From Pseudomonadaceae bacterium (GTDB lineage Bacteria > Pseudomonadota > Gammaproteobacteria > Pseudomonadales > Pseudomonadaceae), in NCBI GenBank assembly GCA_900766265.1, contig CAAFUS010000009.1:124001-188000 (forward strand): a stretch of 64,000 nucleotides of DNA, given 5' to 3'. This document shows positions 11,374 through 20,852 of this stretch, piece by piece (the first letter of the stretch is position 1; each line of letters starts with the position of its first letter). Both the position numbers and the translations under genes were made by a program. Under the pieces are notes generated by a model. The model was not told where the DNA came from. It saw only the letters and a list, made by a program, of their open reading frames with translations, and did not search any database.

Positions 11374-12305
11374 GGCCGCCCCTCCTCGCTGCGATCGAGC
11401 TCGCGATCGGCAGCCGCTTTTTCAGGATCCGGATCGTCTTCAGGTTCTTCCTTCGGCCCCTTGATCATGTAATGGAAGAAGCCCGCCAGCACCGAGATGC
11501 CGAGCGCCGCCGACATGAAGGGCTTGGTCACGCCTTTCCAGAGGTCCACCAAGGGGCTGATGTGCGGATCCTTCGGCAACCCGCTGTAGATCTCAGGCTT
11601 GTCGGCGTGCTGCAACACATAGACCACGTGGGTGCCGCCAACACCGGCCGGGTCGTAGATACCGGCGTTCTGGAAGCCGCGTTCCTTGAGCTTCTCGACC
11701 CGGTGCGCACCGTAATCGAGCATTTGCTCCTTGGTGCCGAACTGGATCGACCCGGTCGGGCAGCTCTTCACACAGGCCGGTTCCAGCCCCCGGAAGACGC
11801 GGTCCGAGCAGAGCGTGCACTTATAGGCCTTGTGATCCTTCTGCGAAATCCGCGGGATGTTGAACGGACAGCCGGCCACGCAATAGCCGCAGCCGATGCA
11901 GTGCTCCGAGTTGAAATCGACGATGCCGTTGGCGTACTGCACGATCGCCCCCGGAGACGGGCAGGCCTTGAGGCAGCCCGGCTCGGCGCAATGCATGCAG
12001 TTGTCCTTGCGGATCAGCCACTCGAGACCGCCCTCCTCGTTGACGTATTCGGAGAAGCGCATCACCTCGAACGACTGAGGCGTCAGGTCCTGGGGGTTGT
12101 TATAGGTGCCGTCGCACTCGCCGACTTCATCGCGCAGGTCGTTCCACTCCGAACAGGCGACCTGGCAGGCCTTGCAGCCGATGCACACCGACACGTCGAT
12201 GAGCTTGGTCACCGGCTCGACACCGCCGGTACGCACCTGCGGTGTCGGCACGGGCGTCGCCGAGCGCTGGATGAAGTTCTGCATGTTGGGTTGTTCGCCA
12301 CGCAT
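11370..12305 (-). CDS. fdnH: Formate dehydrogenase iron-sulfur subunit (beta)
   Basis: A 311-residue ferredoxin-type subunit carrying four [4Fe-4S] clusters between the catalytic subunit and the cytochrome. Visible cysteine groups are CIGCKACQVAC, CMHCAEPGCLKAC, CIGCGYCVAGC and CTLCSDRVFRG with a following CVKSC. A single C-terminal transmembrane helix (about residues 255-280, FMSAALGISVLAGFFHYMI) anchors it, followed by an acidic tail. The start MRGEQPN overlaps the fdnG stop by one base (TGATG) and has GGGAGGG upstream. The alternative start seven codons later has no ribosome binding site. Confidence 0.96.
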   Translation of the reverse strand: MRGEQPNMQNFIQRSATPVPTPQVRTGGVEPVTKLIDVSVCIGCKACQVACSEWNDLRDEVGECDGTYNNPQDLTPQSFEVMRFSEYVNEEGGLEWLIRKDNCMHCAEPGCLKACPSPGAIVQYANGIVDFNSEHCIGCGYCVAGCPFNIPRISQKDHKAYKCTLCSDRVFRGLEPACVKSCPTGSIQFGTKEQMLDYGAHRVEKLKERGFQNAGIYDPAGVGGTHVVYVLQHADKPEIYSGLPKDPHISPLVDLWKGVTKPFMSAALGISVLAGFFHYMIKGPKEEPEDDPDPEKAAADRELDRSEEGRP

Positions 12306-15300
12306 CAGGCACGCCCTCCCACTTTTTCCACGTTCACCAGGAACGACTTGAATTCCGGTGTCTGCGTATTACCGTCGCCCACCACCGGTGTGAGGGTGTT
12401 GGTGAGGTGTGCCTTCTTCGCCACCCCCAGGAAGCCCCAGTGAATCGGGATGCCGACCTGATGCACGGTTTTGCCGGTGATCTGCAGCGGTACCAGCCGC
12501 TTGGTAACCACCGCCACCGCCTCGATGTAGCCGCGCTTGGAGGTCACCCGGACCTTCTCGCCCGCCTTGATGCCCAGTTCCTCGGCCAGGATCTCGCCGA
12601 TCTCGACGAACTTTTCCGGCTGCGCGATGGCGTTGAGCAGCACATGGTGCGTCCAGTAGTGGAAGTGCTCGGTCAGCCGGTAGGTGGTCGCCGCGTACGG
12701 GAACTCCTTGGCCGTGCCGAAGTTGGGTTTGTCCTCCTCGAACACCCGGCCGATGGGGTTGTGGTACGCCAGCGGGTTATTCGGGTGCAGCGGGTTGTGG
12801 TCGATCGGCGACTCGAACGGTTCATAGTGCTCGGGGAACGGCCCCTCGTTCAGCCATTCGCTGGCGAAGAAGTGCCCGCCACCGCTCTGGTTGAGGATGA
12901 ACGGACCGATGTTCTGCTCCGGCGGCGCCGCGATCGGATAGTCCGGGATATCAGCCCCGACCCAACGCTCTCCGTTCCACCAGATCAGCCTGCGGTCCGG
13001 GTTCCAGGGCGTGCCGTCCGGACGTGCCGAGGCGCGGTTGTAGAGGATCCGCCGGTTCATCGGCCACGCCCAGGCCCAGCCGAGGGTCTGGCCGTTGTCG
13101 TACGGATCGGCGTTGTCGCGCCGATCCATCATGTTGCCGGCTTCGGTCCAGGCGCCCGAGTAGATCCAGCAACCACACGAGGTGGAGCCATCGGCACGCA
13201 GCTCGCCGAAGTCGTTGAGCAGCTCGCCCTTGCGCCGGATGATCCGCCCCTGATCCTCGATGTCCGCCAGGGCTCGGCCGTTGTACTCGCGGGCCAGCTC
13301 GTCGGCCTGTGGGTAGTCACGGATCTTGTAATCCCAGGCCATGTTAAGGATCGGGTCGGGGAAGGCGCCGCCCTCTTCCTGGTACAACTTGCGAATGCGC
13401 TGGAACAGATCTCCAAGGATGTGGGTGTCGGTGCGCGCCTCGCCAGGCGGCGGCGCTGCACGATGGTGCCATTGCAGCCAGCGCGAACTGTTTGTGATCG
13501 AGCCGTCGTCCTCGGCGAAGCAGGTGGTCGGCAGGCGGAACACCGTGGTCTGGATCTGGCTCGGATCGACGTCGTTGAACGCCCCGTGGTTCTGCCAGAA
13601 CTCGCTGGTCTCGGTCTGCAGCGGGTCCATGACGACCAGGTATTTCAGGTTCGACAGCGCCCGGGTCATCTTCGCCTTGTCGGGAAACGCGGCGAGGATG
13701 TTGAAGCCCTGGCAGAAGGCCCCGGTCATCTTTCCGTTGGCCATGTCGTTGGCGGCGTAGAGCACGTCGTAGATCGGCTCGGAGAGCTTGGGCAGCCAGT
13801 CGTAGCACCAGTTGTTCTCCGCGGTGGCGGCATCGCCGTAGAACGCTTTCATTGTGCTGACGAAGAAGCGCTCGTAATACTTCCAGTACGAAACCTGCTC
13901 AGGCAGCAGCGGCTCCTTGACTCGCTTGTCGAGGTACTGCTGGTAGTCCTGCAGATCGACCGACGCCAGGTTCATGTAGCCCGGCAAAAGGTTCGACAAC
14001 AGCCCGATGTCGGTCAGCCCCTGAATGTTGGAGTGTCCGCGCAGTGCGTTTACCCCACCGCCGAGCATGCCCATGTTGCCCAGCAGAAGCTGCACCATCG
14101 CCGCGGTGCGAATCATCTGCGAGCCCACCGAATGCTGGGTCCAGCCCAGCGCATACAGGATGGTCATGGTCTTGTCCGGCGCGGCGGACTGCGCGATCAG
14201 GTCCCACAGCTGCAACACGGTTTCGCGGGGCATGCCGCAGGTGGTCTCGACCATCTCCACCGTGTAGCGGCTGTAGTGCTGGCGCATCAGCTGGAACACG
14301 CAACGAGGGTGCTGCAGCGTCGGGTCACGGCGCGCGAAGCCCTGCTCGTCGAGCTGGAAGTTCCAGGTCTTGCGGTCGTAGCGGTGATTGGCTTCGTCGT
14401 AGCCGGTGAACAGCCCGTCCTCGAAGCCGAAGCCTTCATCGACCAGCAGGCTGGCGTCCGTATAGGCGCGCACGTACTCGTCGTTGTAGCGGCCGTTCTC
14501 GATCAGGTAGCTGATCAGTCCGCCGAGGAAGACGATGTCGGTGCCGGTGCGGATCCAGGCGTGATAATCGGCTACCGCCGTGGTGCGGTTGTAGCGTGGA
14601 TCGATGGAGATCAGGATCGCGTTGCTGCGCTCCTTGGCCTGCATGACCCAGCGAAAGCCCACCGGATGCGCCTCCGCAGAGTTGCCTCCCATGGACAGGA
14701 TGATGTGTGCGTTGCGGATATCGACCCAGTGATTGGTCATGGCACCGCGACCGAATGAAGGGGCAAGACCTGCCACCGTCGGTCCGTGTCAGACGCGCGC
14801 CTGGTTATCCAGCTTGAGAATGCCCAGCGCCCGGGTGATCTTCTGGGTGAGGTAGGCCGTCTCGTTGGTACAGGCCGACGCGGCCACCATCGAACTGGTC
14901 ATCCAGCGATTGACCAGCCTGCCCTGCTCGTCATGGGTCTCGAAGTTGGCGTCGCGGTCATCCTTCATCCAGCGAGCGATGCGCTCCATGGCCTCGTCCC
15001 AGCTGATCCGCTTCCACTCGCTGCTACCGGGCTCGCGTACTTCGGGAAACTTGGTCCGCGACTTGGCCTTGATGAAGTCGAGCACGCCGGAGCCGCGGGG
15101 GCACAGCGAACCACGGCTCACCGGATGGTCCGGATCACCTTCGATGTGGAAGATCTCTTCATGGGCGTTGATCGCGCCGTCTCCGCGGCTGTAGAGCAAC
15201 ATGCCGCAGCCCACGGAGCAGTAGGTGCAGATGTTGCGGGTCATCTTGGCGCCGGTCAGCTTGAAATGCCGAATCGACGCGTGGGCCTCGTCTGGGGCGA

Positions 15301-15382
15301 ATCCCATCATGGCCATGCTCGATGCGCCCAGGCCAGCGGCGCCGAACTTCAGGAATTGTCGCCGGGATACACGCACGGTCAT
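12305..15382 (-). CDS. fdnG: Selenocysteine-containing formate dehydrogenase catalytic subunit (alpha)
   Basis: A molybdenum/tungsten bis-MGD enzyme of 1025 residues that oxidises formate to CO2 on the periplasmic side. A twin-arginine signal (RRQFLKFG, residues 7-14) and one [4Fe-4S] site (C52, C55, C59, C94) are visible. The reading frame is interrupted by a single UGA at codon 198 (14789-14791), flanked by DNQARV and HGPTVAGLAPSFGRG. This is exactly the context of the selenocysteine in E. coli FdnG/FdoG, so it is one selenoprotein gene and not two ORFs. A SECIS-like hairpin follows. The ATG at 15382 has CAGGAGAG upstream. First gene of the fdnGHI-fdhE operon. The selA/B/C/D genes must lie outside the window. 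Confidence 0.97.
14757..14791 (-). promoter_or_regulatory. UGA selenocysteine codon and downstream SECIS-like hairpin of fdnG
   Basis: The UGA is at 14789-14791. On the mRNA a hairpin with stem GGCA/UGCC and apical loop GGUCU follows within about 20 nt (14762-14774), flanked by further G/C pairing. The E. coli fdhF SECIS carries the same GGUCU loop that SelB recognises. No other stop interrupts the 1025-codon frame. Confidence 0.85.
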
Positions 15383-15503
15383 CGTGTCTCTCCTGTCTTT
15401 CTTATTTGCTCATCAGTGGGCAGTCGACTGCGCGCAATTCTCCTTGGTTCCTTATTGCACTAAATCCCGGCGCGCCATGCGACGGGCGGGCTTGAGACCG
15501 GCC

Positions 15504-16487
15504 TTACCGCGGAGCGGACAAGGTCTTGAGGATCGCCTGGTTGATCGTCTGGGACAGAGAGCCGCATTCGGTCCATGGGTCACTGGTGATGCCGGTCAGG
15601 CGCTCGGCGAGGTTGATCACGTTCCACTGTGCTGCGCCGTCGATCCTGCCCAGTTCGTCGCGGGTGATGGGCACCGAGACCGGTAAGCCCGGTCGGGCGC
15701 GGACCGAATAGGCGGCCACCGTGCTCGCGCCCTTCTGGTTGCGCAGGTAGTCGACGAATATCTTGCCGACCCGGTTCTGCGGACCCATTTTGGCGACGAT
15801 GCGCTCGGGGGCCTCTGCCGCCAGCCGCTCGGCCACTGCGCGGGCGAACTCGCGGGCCAGCGTCCAGTCATGGCGCCGGGCGAGCGGCACCATCACGTGC
15901 ATGCCTCGCCCACCGCTGGTCTTGAGAAAGCCGCGCAGGCCGATGCGCTCGAGCAGGTCCAGGGTCATGCACGTGGCCTCCACCATGGCCGACCAGGGCA
16001 ACGACGGGTCGGGGTCGAGGTCGAAGATCACCCGGTCTGGACGCTCCACCTTGTCGCTGCGGGCGTTCCAGCTGTGGAACTCGATCGTGCCCATCTGCAC
16101 CGCCTCGATCACAGCGGTGATGTTGTCGGCCTGCATCAGGCGGGCGTGCTCGGGGTCCAGCGATTTGTCGAGCTCGCGCATGTGGGGCATTTTCAGCCGG
16201 CCTGCGTGGCGCTGGAAGAACGTCTCACCCCCTACGCCTTCCGGCGCCCGCACGATGGACAGTGGTCGCCTGGCCAATTGCGGCAGCAGGTGCTCGGCGA
16301 CGCTCAGGTAATACTCGGCGAGTCCCTTCTTGGTCATGCCGCTGACGGTATCGATGACGCGCTCCGGGTGGCTGATGCCGACCCCGCCGACCATCGGCCG
16401 GCTCTCGCCATTCTTCGATGCCTTGCGGGCGGACGCAGGCTTTGGGCGGGGCGCCTTCGTGGCGGCTCGTGTCTGGGCTTGAGGCAC
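15504..16487 (-). CDS. ligD: Stand-alone LigD polymerase domain (archaeo-eukaryotic primase type, NHEJ)
   Basis: A 327-residue protein that is almost entirely the polymerase/primase domain of LigD, which fills in and adds ribonucleotides at double-strand break ends. Metal-binding residues H138 (IEFHSWN) and D156/D158 (FDLDPD) are spaced as H651 and D669/D671 of P. aeruginosa LigD. Residues 1-31 form a Lys/Ala/Pro-rich basic tail like the linkers of multidomain LigD. No ligase or phosphoesterase domain is fused; Ku lies directly upstream, so this is not a recent truncation at this end. The start is GTG with CAGGAG upstream. A full-length LigD may exist elsewhere. Confidence 0.9.
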   Translation of the reverse strand: MPQAQTRAATKAPRPKPASARKASKNGESRPMVGGVGISHPERVIDTVSGMTKKGLAEYYLSVAEHLLPQLARRPLSIVRAPEGVGGETFFQRHAGRLKMPHMRELDKSLDPEHARLMQADNITAVIEAVQMGTIEFHSWNARSDKVERPDRVIFDLDPDPSLPWSAMVEATCMTLDLLERIGLRGFLKTSGGRGMHVMVPLARRHDWTLAREFARAVAERLAAEAPERIVAKMGPQNRVGKIFVDYLRNQKGASTVAAYSVRARPGLPVSVPITRDELGRIDGAAQWNVINLAERLTGITSDPWTECGSLSQTINQAILKTLSAPR

Positions 16488-16540
16488 GGCGGACTCCTGG
16501 TAACGACTGGCTCGGCGCCGCCGCTACGGCGGCGCCCGGT

Positions 16541-17527
16541 TCAGCTGGCTTTTTTCGACTTGCTGCTACTGGACTTGGCCGCGCTCGTCTTGCGCGTCGT
16601 GCCGCCCGTACTTTTCGCGGCGGTCTTGGACTTGGTCCCGGCGGCCTTGCTGGCAGCCGTCTTGCGAGCCGGGGCCTTCTCCTGTGGCGCCTCCTCGTCC
16701 TCACCGTCGTCCTCGTCCCTGGGCGCGGCCTTGCCGGGTTTGGCCGCCAGGCTGCGCTTGAGCAGCTCGGTGAGGTCGATGACGTCCGCGCTGCGACGAT
16801 CGACCGCCTCTTCCGGCCCACCGACCGCTTCGAGCTTGCCCTCGCGCGCCTTGCTCTCGACCAGTTCCATGATCTGGTCCTGAAAGGTGTCCTTGTACTG
16901 GTCCGGTTTCCATTTCTCGGTCATGTCCTCGACCAGGCGCTTGGCCATGTCCAGTTCACGCGGATTGAGGTCGGCGGTGAGCGCTTCTTCCTTCATTTCC
17001 AGGTATTCCACGCCGCGCACCTCGTCGGCCCAGCGCAGCGTGTTCATCACCAGCGCCTTCCCCAGCGGCATCACCACCGCCAGGTGCTGCTTGTTGCGCA
17101 GCACCACGTTGGCGATGCCGACCTTGCCGGTCTGAATCAGCGTCTCGCGCAGCAGCGCATAGACCTTTTCCCCGCGACGGTCGGGCGTGAGGTAGTACGG
17201 GGTGTCGATATAGAGGAAGGAAATGTCCTTGGCGTCGACGAAGGCGACGATGTCCACCGTCTGGGTGGCCTTGGGGTGGGCGGCGCGGATCTCCTCGTCG
17301 CTGATGACCACGTAGTGGCCCTTCTCGTATTCGACGCCCTTGACGATGTTCTCACTGTCGATGTCTTCGCCGGTGGTCTTGTTGATCCGCTTGTAGCCGA
17401 CCCGGTCCATGCTGCGTTTGTCCAGCCAGTCGAAGTCGATGCCCTGGCGAGTGGTCGCCGGCACCAGCGCCACCGGGATGTGTACCAGGCCGAAGCTGAC
17501 GGCCCCTTTCCAGATCGTGCGTGGCAT
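16541..17527 (-). CDS. ku: Ku DNA end-binding protein (NHEJ)
   Basis: Bacterial Ku, 328 residues. It forms a homodimeric ring on double-strand break ends and recruits LigD. The start MPRTIWKGAVSFGLVHIPV is typical and is preceded by GAGGAG; the longer reading upstream lies inside the SDR gene. The core ends near residue 250. The remainder is an acidic stretch (PRDEDDGEDEEAPQEK) and then a Lys/Ala/Ser/Thr-rich tail, the extended type associated with DNA binding. It is 11 nt downstream of the SDR gene and 53 nt upstream of the LigD polymerase-domain gene, so the three are probably cotranscribed. Confidence 0.96.
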   Translation of the reverse strand: MPRTIWKGAVSFGLVHIPVALVPATTRQGIDFDWLDKRSMDRVGYKRINKTTGEDIDSENIVKGVEYEKGHYVVISDEEIRAAHPKATQTVDIVAFVDAKDISFLYIDTPYYLTPDRRGEKVYALLRETLIQTGKVGIANVVLRNKQHLAVVMPLGKALVMNTLRWADEVRGVEYLEMKEEALTADLNPRELDMAKRLVEDMTEKWKPDQYKDTFQDQIMELVESKAREGKLEAVGGPEEAVDRRSADVIDLTELLKRSLAAKPGKAAPRDEDDGEDEEAPQEKAPARKTAASKAAGTKSKTAAKSTGGTTRKTSAAKSSSSKSKKAS

Positions 17528-17538
17528 GGCTGTACTCC

Positions 17539-18396
17539 TCAACCGTTGACGACGGTTCCGCCGTTGACATGGATGACCTGGCCGCTGACGTAGGACGAGT
17601 CGGAACTGGCGAGGTAGACGTAGGCCGGAGCGACTTCCTCGGGCTGGCCGGGACGCTCCATGGGTGTGTTCGAACCGAAATGGGCTACGTGGTCCGCATC
17701 TAAGGTCGAGGGAATCAGCGGCGTCCAGATGGGGCCGGGCGCCACCGCATTGACCCGGATGCCCCGCGGCGCGAGGTTGATCGACAGGGAGCGAGTGAAG
17801 CTGGTGATCGCACCCTTGGTCGAGGAATAGTCGATCAGGTTCGGGTTGCCCTTGTAGGCCGTCACCGAGGTGGTGTTGATAATCGACGCGCCCTCCTTCA
17901 TGACCGGCAAGGCGGCCTTGGTCAGCTGGAACATGCCGAAGATATTGGTGCGGAAGGTCCGCTCCCACTGCTCCTCGCTGATGTCCTCCAGGCGGTTCTG
18001 CGGGTGCTGTTCACCGGCGTTGTTGACCAGGATGTCGAGCCGACCGAAGACCCGCTGGGTTTCCTCGATGACCCGCCGGCAGAAATTCGCATCGGCCACG
18101 TCGCCGGCGAAGGTCAGGCAGCGGCGGCCGTGGCTCTCGACCTCGCGGCGGGTTTCCTCGGCGTCGTCCACCTGATCCAGGTAGAGCACCACCACATCGG
18201 CGCCTTCGCGTGCGTAAAGCACCGCAACGGAGCGGCCGATGCCGCTGTCGGCGCCGGTGATGATGGCCACTCGGCCTTCGAGCTTGCCCGCCGCGCGGTA
18301 ATCCTCGCCCTTGTAGGCGGGCCGCGGGCTCATGCGGCTCTCATCGCCGGGCTCGGGCTGCTGCTGGGGAGGAAGGGTCTGGCTGGCGTCCGACAT
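17539..18396 (-). CDS. SDR family oxidoreductase (general stress protein 39 type)
   Basis: A classical short-chain dehydrogenase of 285 residues with the extended N-terminus (about 40 residues, PAYKGEDYRAAGKLEGRVA) typical of the YhdF/GSP39-like group. The NAD(P) motif TGADSGIG is at 47-54, NNAG at 124-127 and the catalytic Y189-x3-K193 in YSSTK, with S176 upstream. The substrate is unknown; relatives are annotated glucose or general alcohol dehydrogenases and are often stress-induced. The start at MSDASQ follows GGAG. It is first in SDR-ku-ligD(pol). Related SDR genes also accompany Ku in the P. aeruginosa stress cluster. Confidence 0.9.
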   Translation of the reverse strand: MSDASQTLPPQQQPEPGDESRMSPRPAYKGEDYRAAGKLEGRVAIITGADSGIGRSVAVLYAREGADVVVLYLDQVDDAEETRREVESHGRRCLTFAGDVADANFCRRVIEETQRVFGRLDILVNNAGEQHPQNRLEDISEEQWERTFRTNIFGMFQLTKAALPVMKEGASIINTTSVTAYKGNPNLIDYSSTKGAITSFTRSLSINLAPRGIRVNAVAPGPIWTPLIPSTLDADHVAHFGSNTPMERPGQPEEVAPAYVYLASSDSSYVSGQVIHVNGGTVVNG

Positions 18397-18500
18397 ACGG
18401 CGTCTCCAAAGCGTTACGACTGTCTTTGGAGGACTGGCGGGACGAAACAAAAGTTTCCGTCAGCGGGCCGTGCGCCCGCCGAACGGGTGGCCGGCGATGG

Positions 18501-19517
18501 TCAGTCCATGCGCATCGCCACGCGGCCTCGGGCAGCGCCGCTTTCGAGGTAGCGGTGCGCCTCGACCACCTCGTCGAAACGATAGACGCGGGCAATCGCC
18601 GGCTGTAGCAGGCGGTCGGCGGTGAGCTGGTTGATGTGGGTCAGCGCCCGCTCGACCGCCTCGGCCTTCTGCGGGATACCCAGTTCCGGCAATCCGGTGA
18701 AGTCGCCCAGGCAGTGCAGGAAGAACTTGATGTTCTTCTCGAACGCGGCACAGGCCGGAAAAGCGGTCTCGTTACCGCCGTTGAGCCCGTAGAGGATGAG
18801 TTTGCCGCAGGGCGCCATAACGTCGCCCAGCAGCGCCATCTGCGAGCCGCCGCAGGCGTCGAGGACGACTTCCACGCCCCGCCCTTCGGTGAGCTTCTGG
18901 ACGCGCCCGACCAGATCCTCTTCCTCGGTGGCGATCACGGCGCTGGCGCCCAGCTCCAGGAGAAAGTCGCGGTCTTCGCTGTTATCGGTGGTGGCGATCA
19001 CCCGTGCGCCCAGCGCGGAGGCGAGCTGCACGGCCGACGGGCCGGTGCAATGGCTGGCGTCGGTCATCAGCACCTGCTGCCCGGCTTGCAGCTGGGCAAG
19101 ATCCCTGAGCCCGAAATAGGCGATCAGCAGCGGCGTGTAATGCACGCACGCCTGTTCGGGGCTCAGCACGTCGGGGTAAACCACGAGCGAAGTCTGTGGC
19201 ATCAGTACGCGTTCGCCATAGGCGGGATAGTCGTTGAGATCGTGGGCCGGGAAGCTCGCGACCGCATCGCCGACCTTGAAGCGGTCGACGCCCTCGCCGA
19301 CCGCCAGCACTTCTCCTGCGACCTCGCTGCCGAGTCCGGTTGGCAGGCGCGGATGGCGCGGCGCCAGGTCCTGACGCCAGAGCACATCGTTCCAGTTGAC
19401 GCCGATCGCCTTGACTGCAATCAGCACTTCGCCAGGCGCAGGCGAGCCGACTTCGACGTTCTCGAATTGCAGTACTTCGGCGGGGCCGAACTGGTGAAAC
19501 CGGATCATGCGCGACAT
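18501..19517 (-). CDS. mexS: MexS-like zinc-independent alcohol dehydrogenase/quinone oxidoreductase
   Basis: A medium-chain dehydrogenase/reductase of 338 residues, close to P. aeruginosa MexS (339). N-terminal GroES-like domain (about 1-130), then the Rossmann part around MTDASHCTGPSAVQLAS and ARVIATT. Loss of MexS activates MexT, so it is thought to remove a metabolite or electrophile that signals to MexT. It is divergent from mexT, which is followed by mexEF-oprN: the P. aeruginosa order. The start MSRMIRFHQFG follows GAGGTG; four extra upstream codons are possible. Downstream of it in the same direction is the SDR gene, 104 nt away. Confidence 0.9.
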   Translation of the reverse strand: MSRMIRFHQFGPAEVLQFENVEVGSPAPGEVLIAVKAIGVNWNDVLWRQDLAPRHPRLPTGLGSEVAGEVLAVGEGVDRFKVGDAVASFPAHDLNDYPAYGERVLMPQTSLVVYPDVLSPEQACVHYTPLLIAYFGLRDLAQLQAGQQVLMTDASHCTGPSAVQLASALGARVIATTDNSEDRDFLLELGASAVIATEEEDLVGRVQKLTEGRGVEVVLDACGGSQMALLGDVMAPCGKLILYGLNGGNETAFPACAAFEKNIKFFLHCLGDFTGLPELGIPQKAEAVERALTHINQLTADRLLQPAIARVYRFDEVVEAHRYLESGAARGRVAMRMD

Positions 19518-19829
19518 CGTGCACCTCACTCGTACTTCTAGGCTGGAGCGACTCTATCTGCACTCCCCCAACAACACCACCCGCCGAGGGGGTATTCCTG
19601 TTGATAGTGCTCATGCCCGATGCTAATGATCTACGCCGCCCGAGCGGCTTCGAAAGCGGCTTGATGCAGTCGACGGCGGTGCGCCGGCATGCTCTCATGC
19701 CGGGGAATCAGGCAAGCCACCGATATGATCGGGCATTCGTCATCCAGGCACGAGACACTACCATTAGCCCTGAGACATCGTTTATCGGGTAACGCTCGAT
19801 TATCCGGCCACTGACCTAGCGTGGATGGC
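19518..19829. promoter_or_regulatory. mexS-mexT divergent regulatory region
   Basis: This 312-nt gap separates the divergent mexS and mexT starts and holds no ORF with a ribosome binding site. Two perfect inverted repeats are visible. CCGGCATG-CTCT-CATGCCGG (19684-19703) is a strong hairpin. ATCG-N9-CGAT (19784-19800) lies 29 nt before the mexT ATG and is a candidate operator. ATC and GAT triplets, the building blocks of MexT sites in P. aeruginosa, recur around it. Confidence 0.4.
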
Positions 19830-20747
19830 ATGAACCGCAACGATCTTCGTCGCCTCGACCTCAATCTGCTGATCGTATTCGAAACGCTGATGCACGAGCG
19901 CAGCGTCACGCGCGCGGCAGAAAAGCTGTTCCTCGGCCAGCCGGCGATCAGTGCCGCGCTCGGGCGCCTGCGCTCGCTGTTCGACGATCCGCTGTTCGTG
20001 CGCACCGGCCGAAACATGGAGCCGACGGCACGCGCCCAGGAGATCTTCGGGCTGCTCTCGCCCGCGCTGGATTCGATCTCCACCGCCGTCAGCCGTGCCA
20101 GCCAGTTCGACCCTGCCACCAGCACCATGGTGTTTCGCATTGGCCTGAGCGACGAAGTGGAGTTCGGCCTGCTGCCGCCCCTGCTGCGACGCATTCGCGC
20201 CGAGGCGCCGGGTGTGGTGCTGGTGGTGCGCCGAGCCAACTACCTTCTGATGCCGAGCCTGCTGGCCTCCGGCGAGATCTCGGTGGGCGTCAGCTATACC
20301 GACGAGCTGCCGGCTAATGCCAAGCGTAAGGTGCTGCGCCGCAGCCGGCCCAGGTTGCTGCGAGCCGACTCCAAGCCCGGCACGCTGAGCATGGAGGAAT
20401 ATTGCGCGCGACCCCATGCGATGGTCTCCTTCGCCGGTGATCTCAATGGCTTCATTGACGACGAACTGGCCCTGCGCGGCTGCAAGCGCAAGGTGGTCCT
20501 CGCGGTTCCCCAGTTCAACGGCCTGGCCAGCCTGATTGCCGGTACCGACATCATCGCAACGGTGCCGGATTATGCCGCTGCGGCCCTGGCGGCCAATGGG
20601 GGGGTTCGCGCTGAACCGCTGCCGTTCGAGACGGACACCACCTTCGAGCTGTCGATGGCCTGGCGCGGTGCCCAGGACAACGACCCCGCCGAGCGCTGGC
20701 TGCGCTCGCGGATCCAGATGTTCATCGGCGACCCGGACAGTCTTTAA
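19830..20747 (+). CDS. mexT: LysR-type activator MexT
   Basis: A LysR regulator of 305 residues, near the 304 of P. aeruginosa MexT, with the winged helix-turn-helix at residues 8-65 (SVTRAAEKLFLGQPAISAALG) and a C-terminal effector domain. It activates mexEF-oprN and mexS in response to a redox or electrophile signal. I start at MNRNDLRR (19830), the position of the MexT start; a GTG three codons earlier is in frame. CGGCCAGC at 19934-19941 occurs once. In some P. aeruginosa PAO1 lines this 8-mer is duplicated and breaks mexT; here the frame is open throughout. It precedes mexE by 209 nt. Confidence 0.95.
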   Translation: MNRNDLRRLDLNLLIVFETLMHERSVTRAAEKLFLGQPAISAALGRLRSLFDDPLFVRTGRNMEPTARAQEIFGLLSPALDSISTAVSRASQFDPATSTMVFRIGLSDEVEFGLLPPLLRRIRAEAPGVVLVVRRANYLLMPSLLASGEISVGVSYTDELPANAKRKVLRRSRPRLLRADSKPGTLSMEEYCARPHAMVSFAGDLNGFIDDELALRGCKRKVVLAVPQFNGLASLIAGTDIIATVPDYAAAALAANGGVRAEPLPFETDTTFELSMAWRGAQDNDPAERWLRSRIQMFIGDPDSL

Positions 20748-20852
20748 CGCCTAGCCCCATCAGCGAGTAGACCGCGGGTGGACGGCAAGCCGTGCGCTCC
20801 GGCGCAGAGCTGTCTGCGGATCTTCACCTGCATCGATACATACACCTTAACC

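Noticed and set aside
12305..15382. fdnG as a pseudogene or two separate genes because of an in-frame stop
   Set aside because: The stop is UGA at the conserved selenocysteine position, the frame is the same on both sides, and a SECIS-like hairpin follows.
17528..17968. N-terminal extension of Ku in the long open frame
   Set aside because: It lies antiparallel in frame but inside the SDR coding sequence; the Ku start MPRTIWKG has its own GAGGAG.
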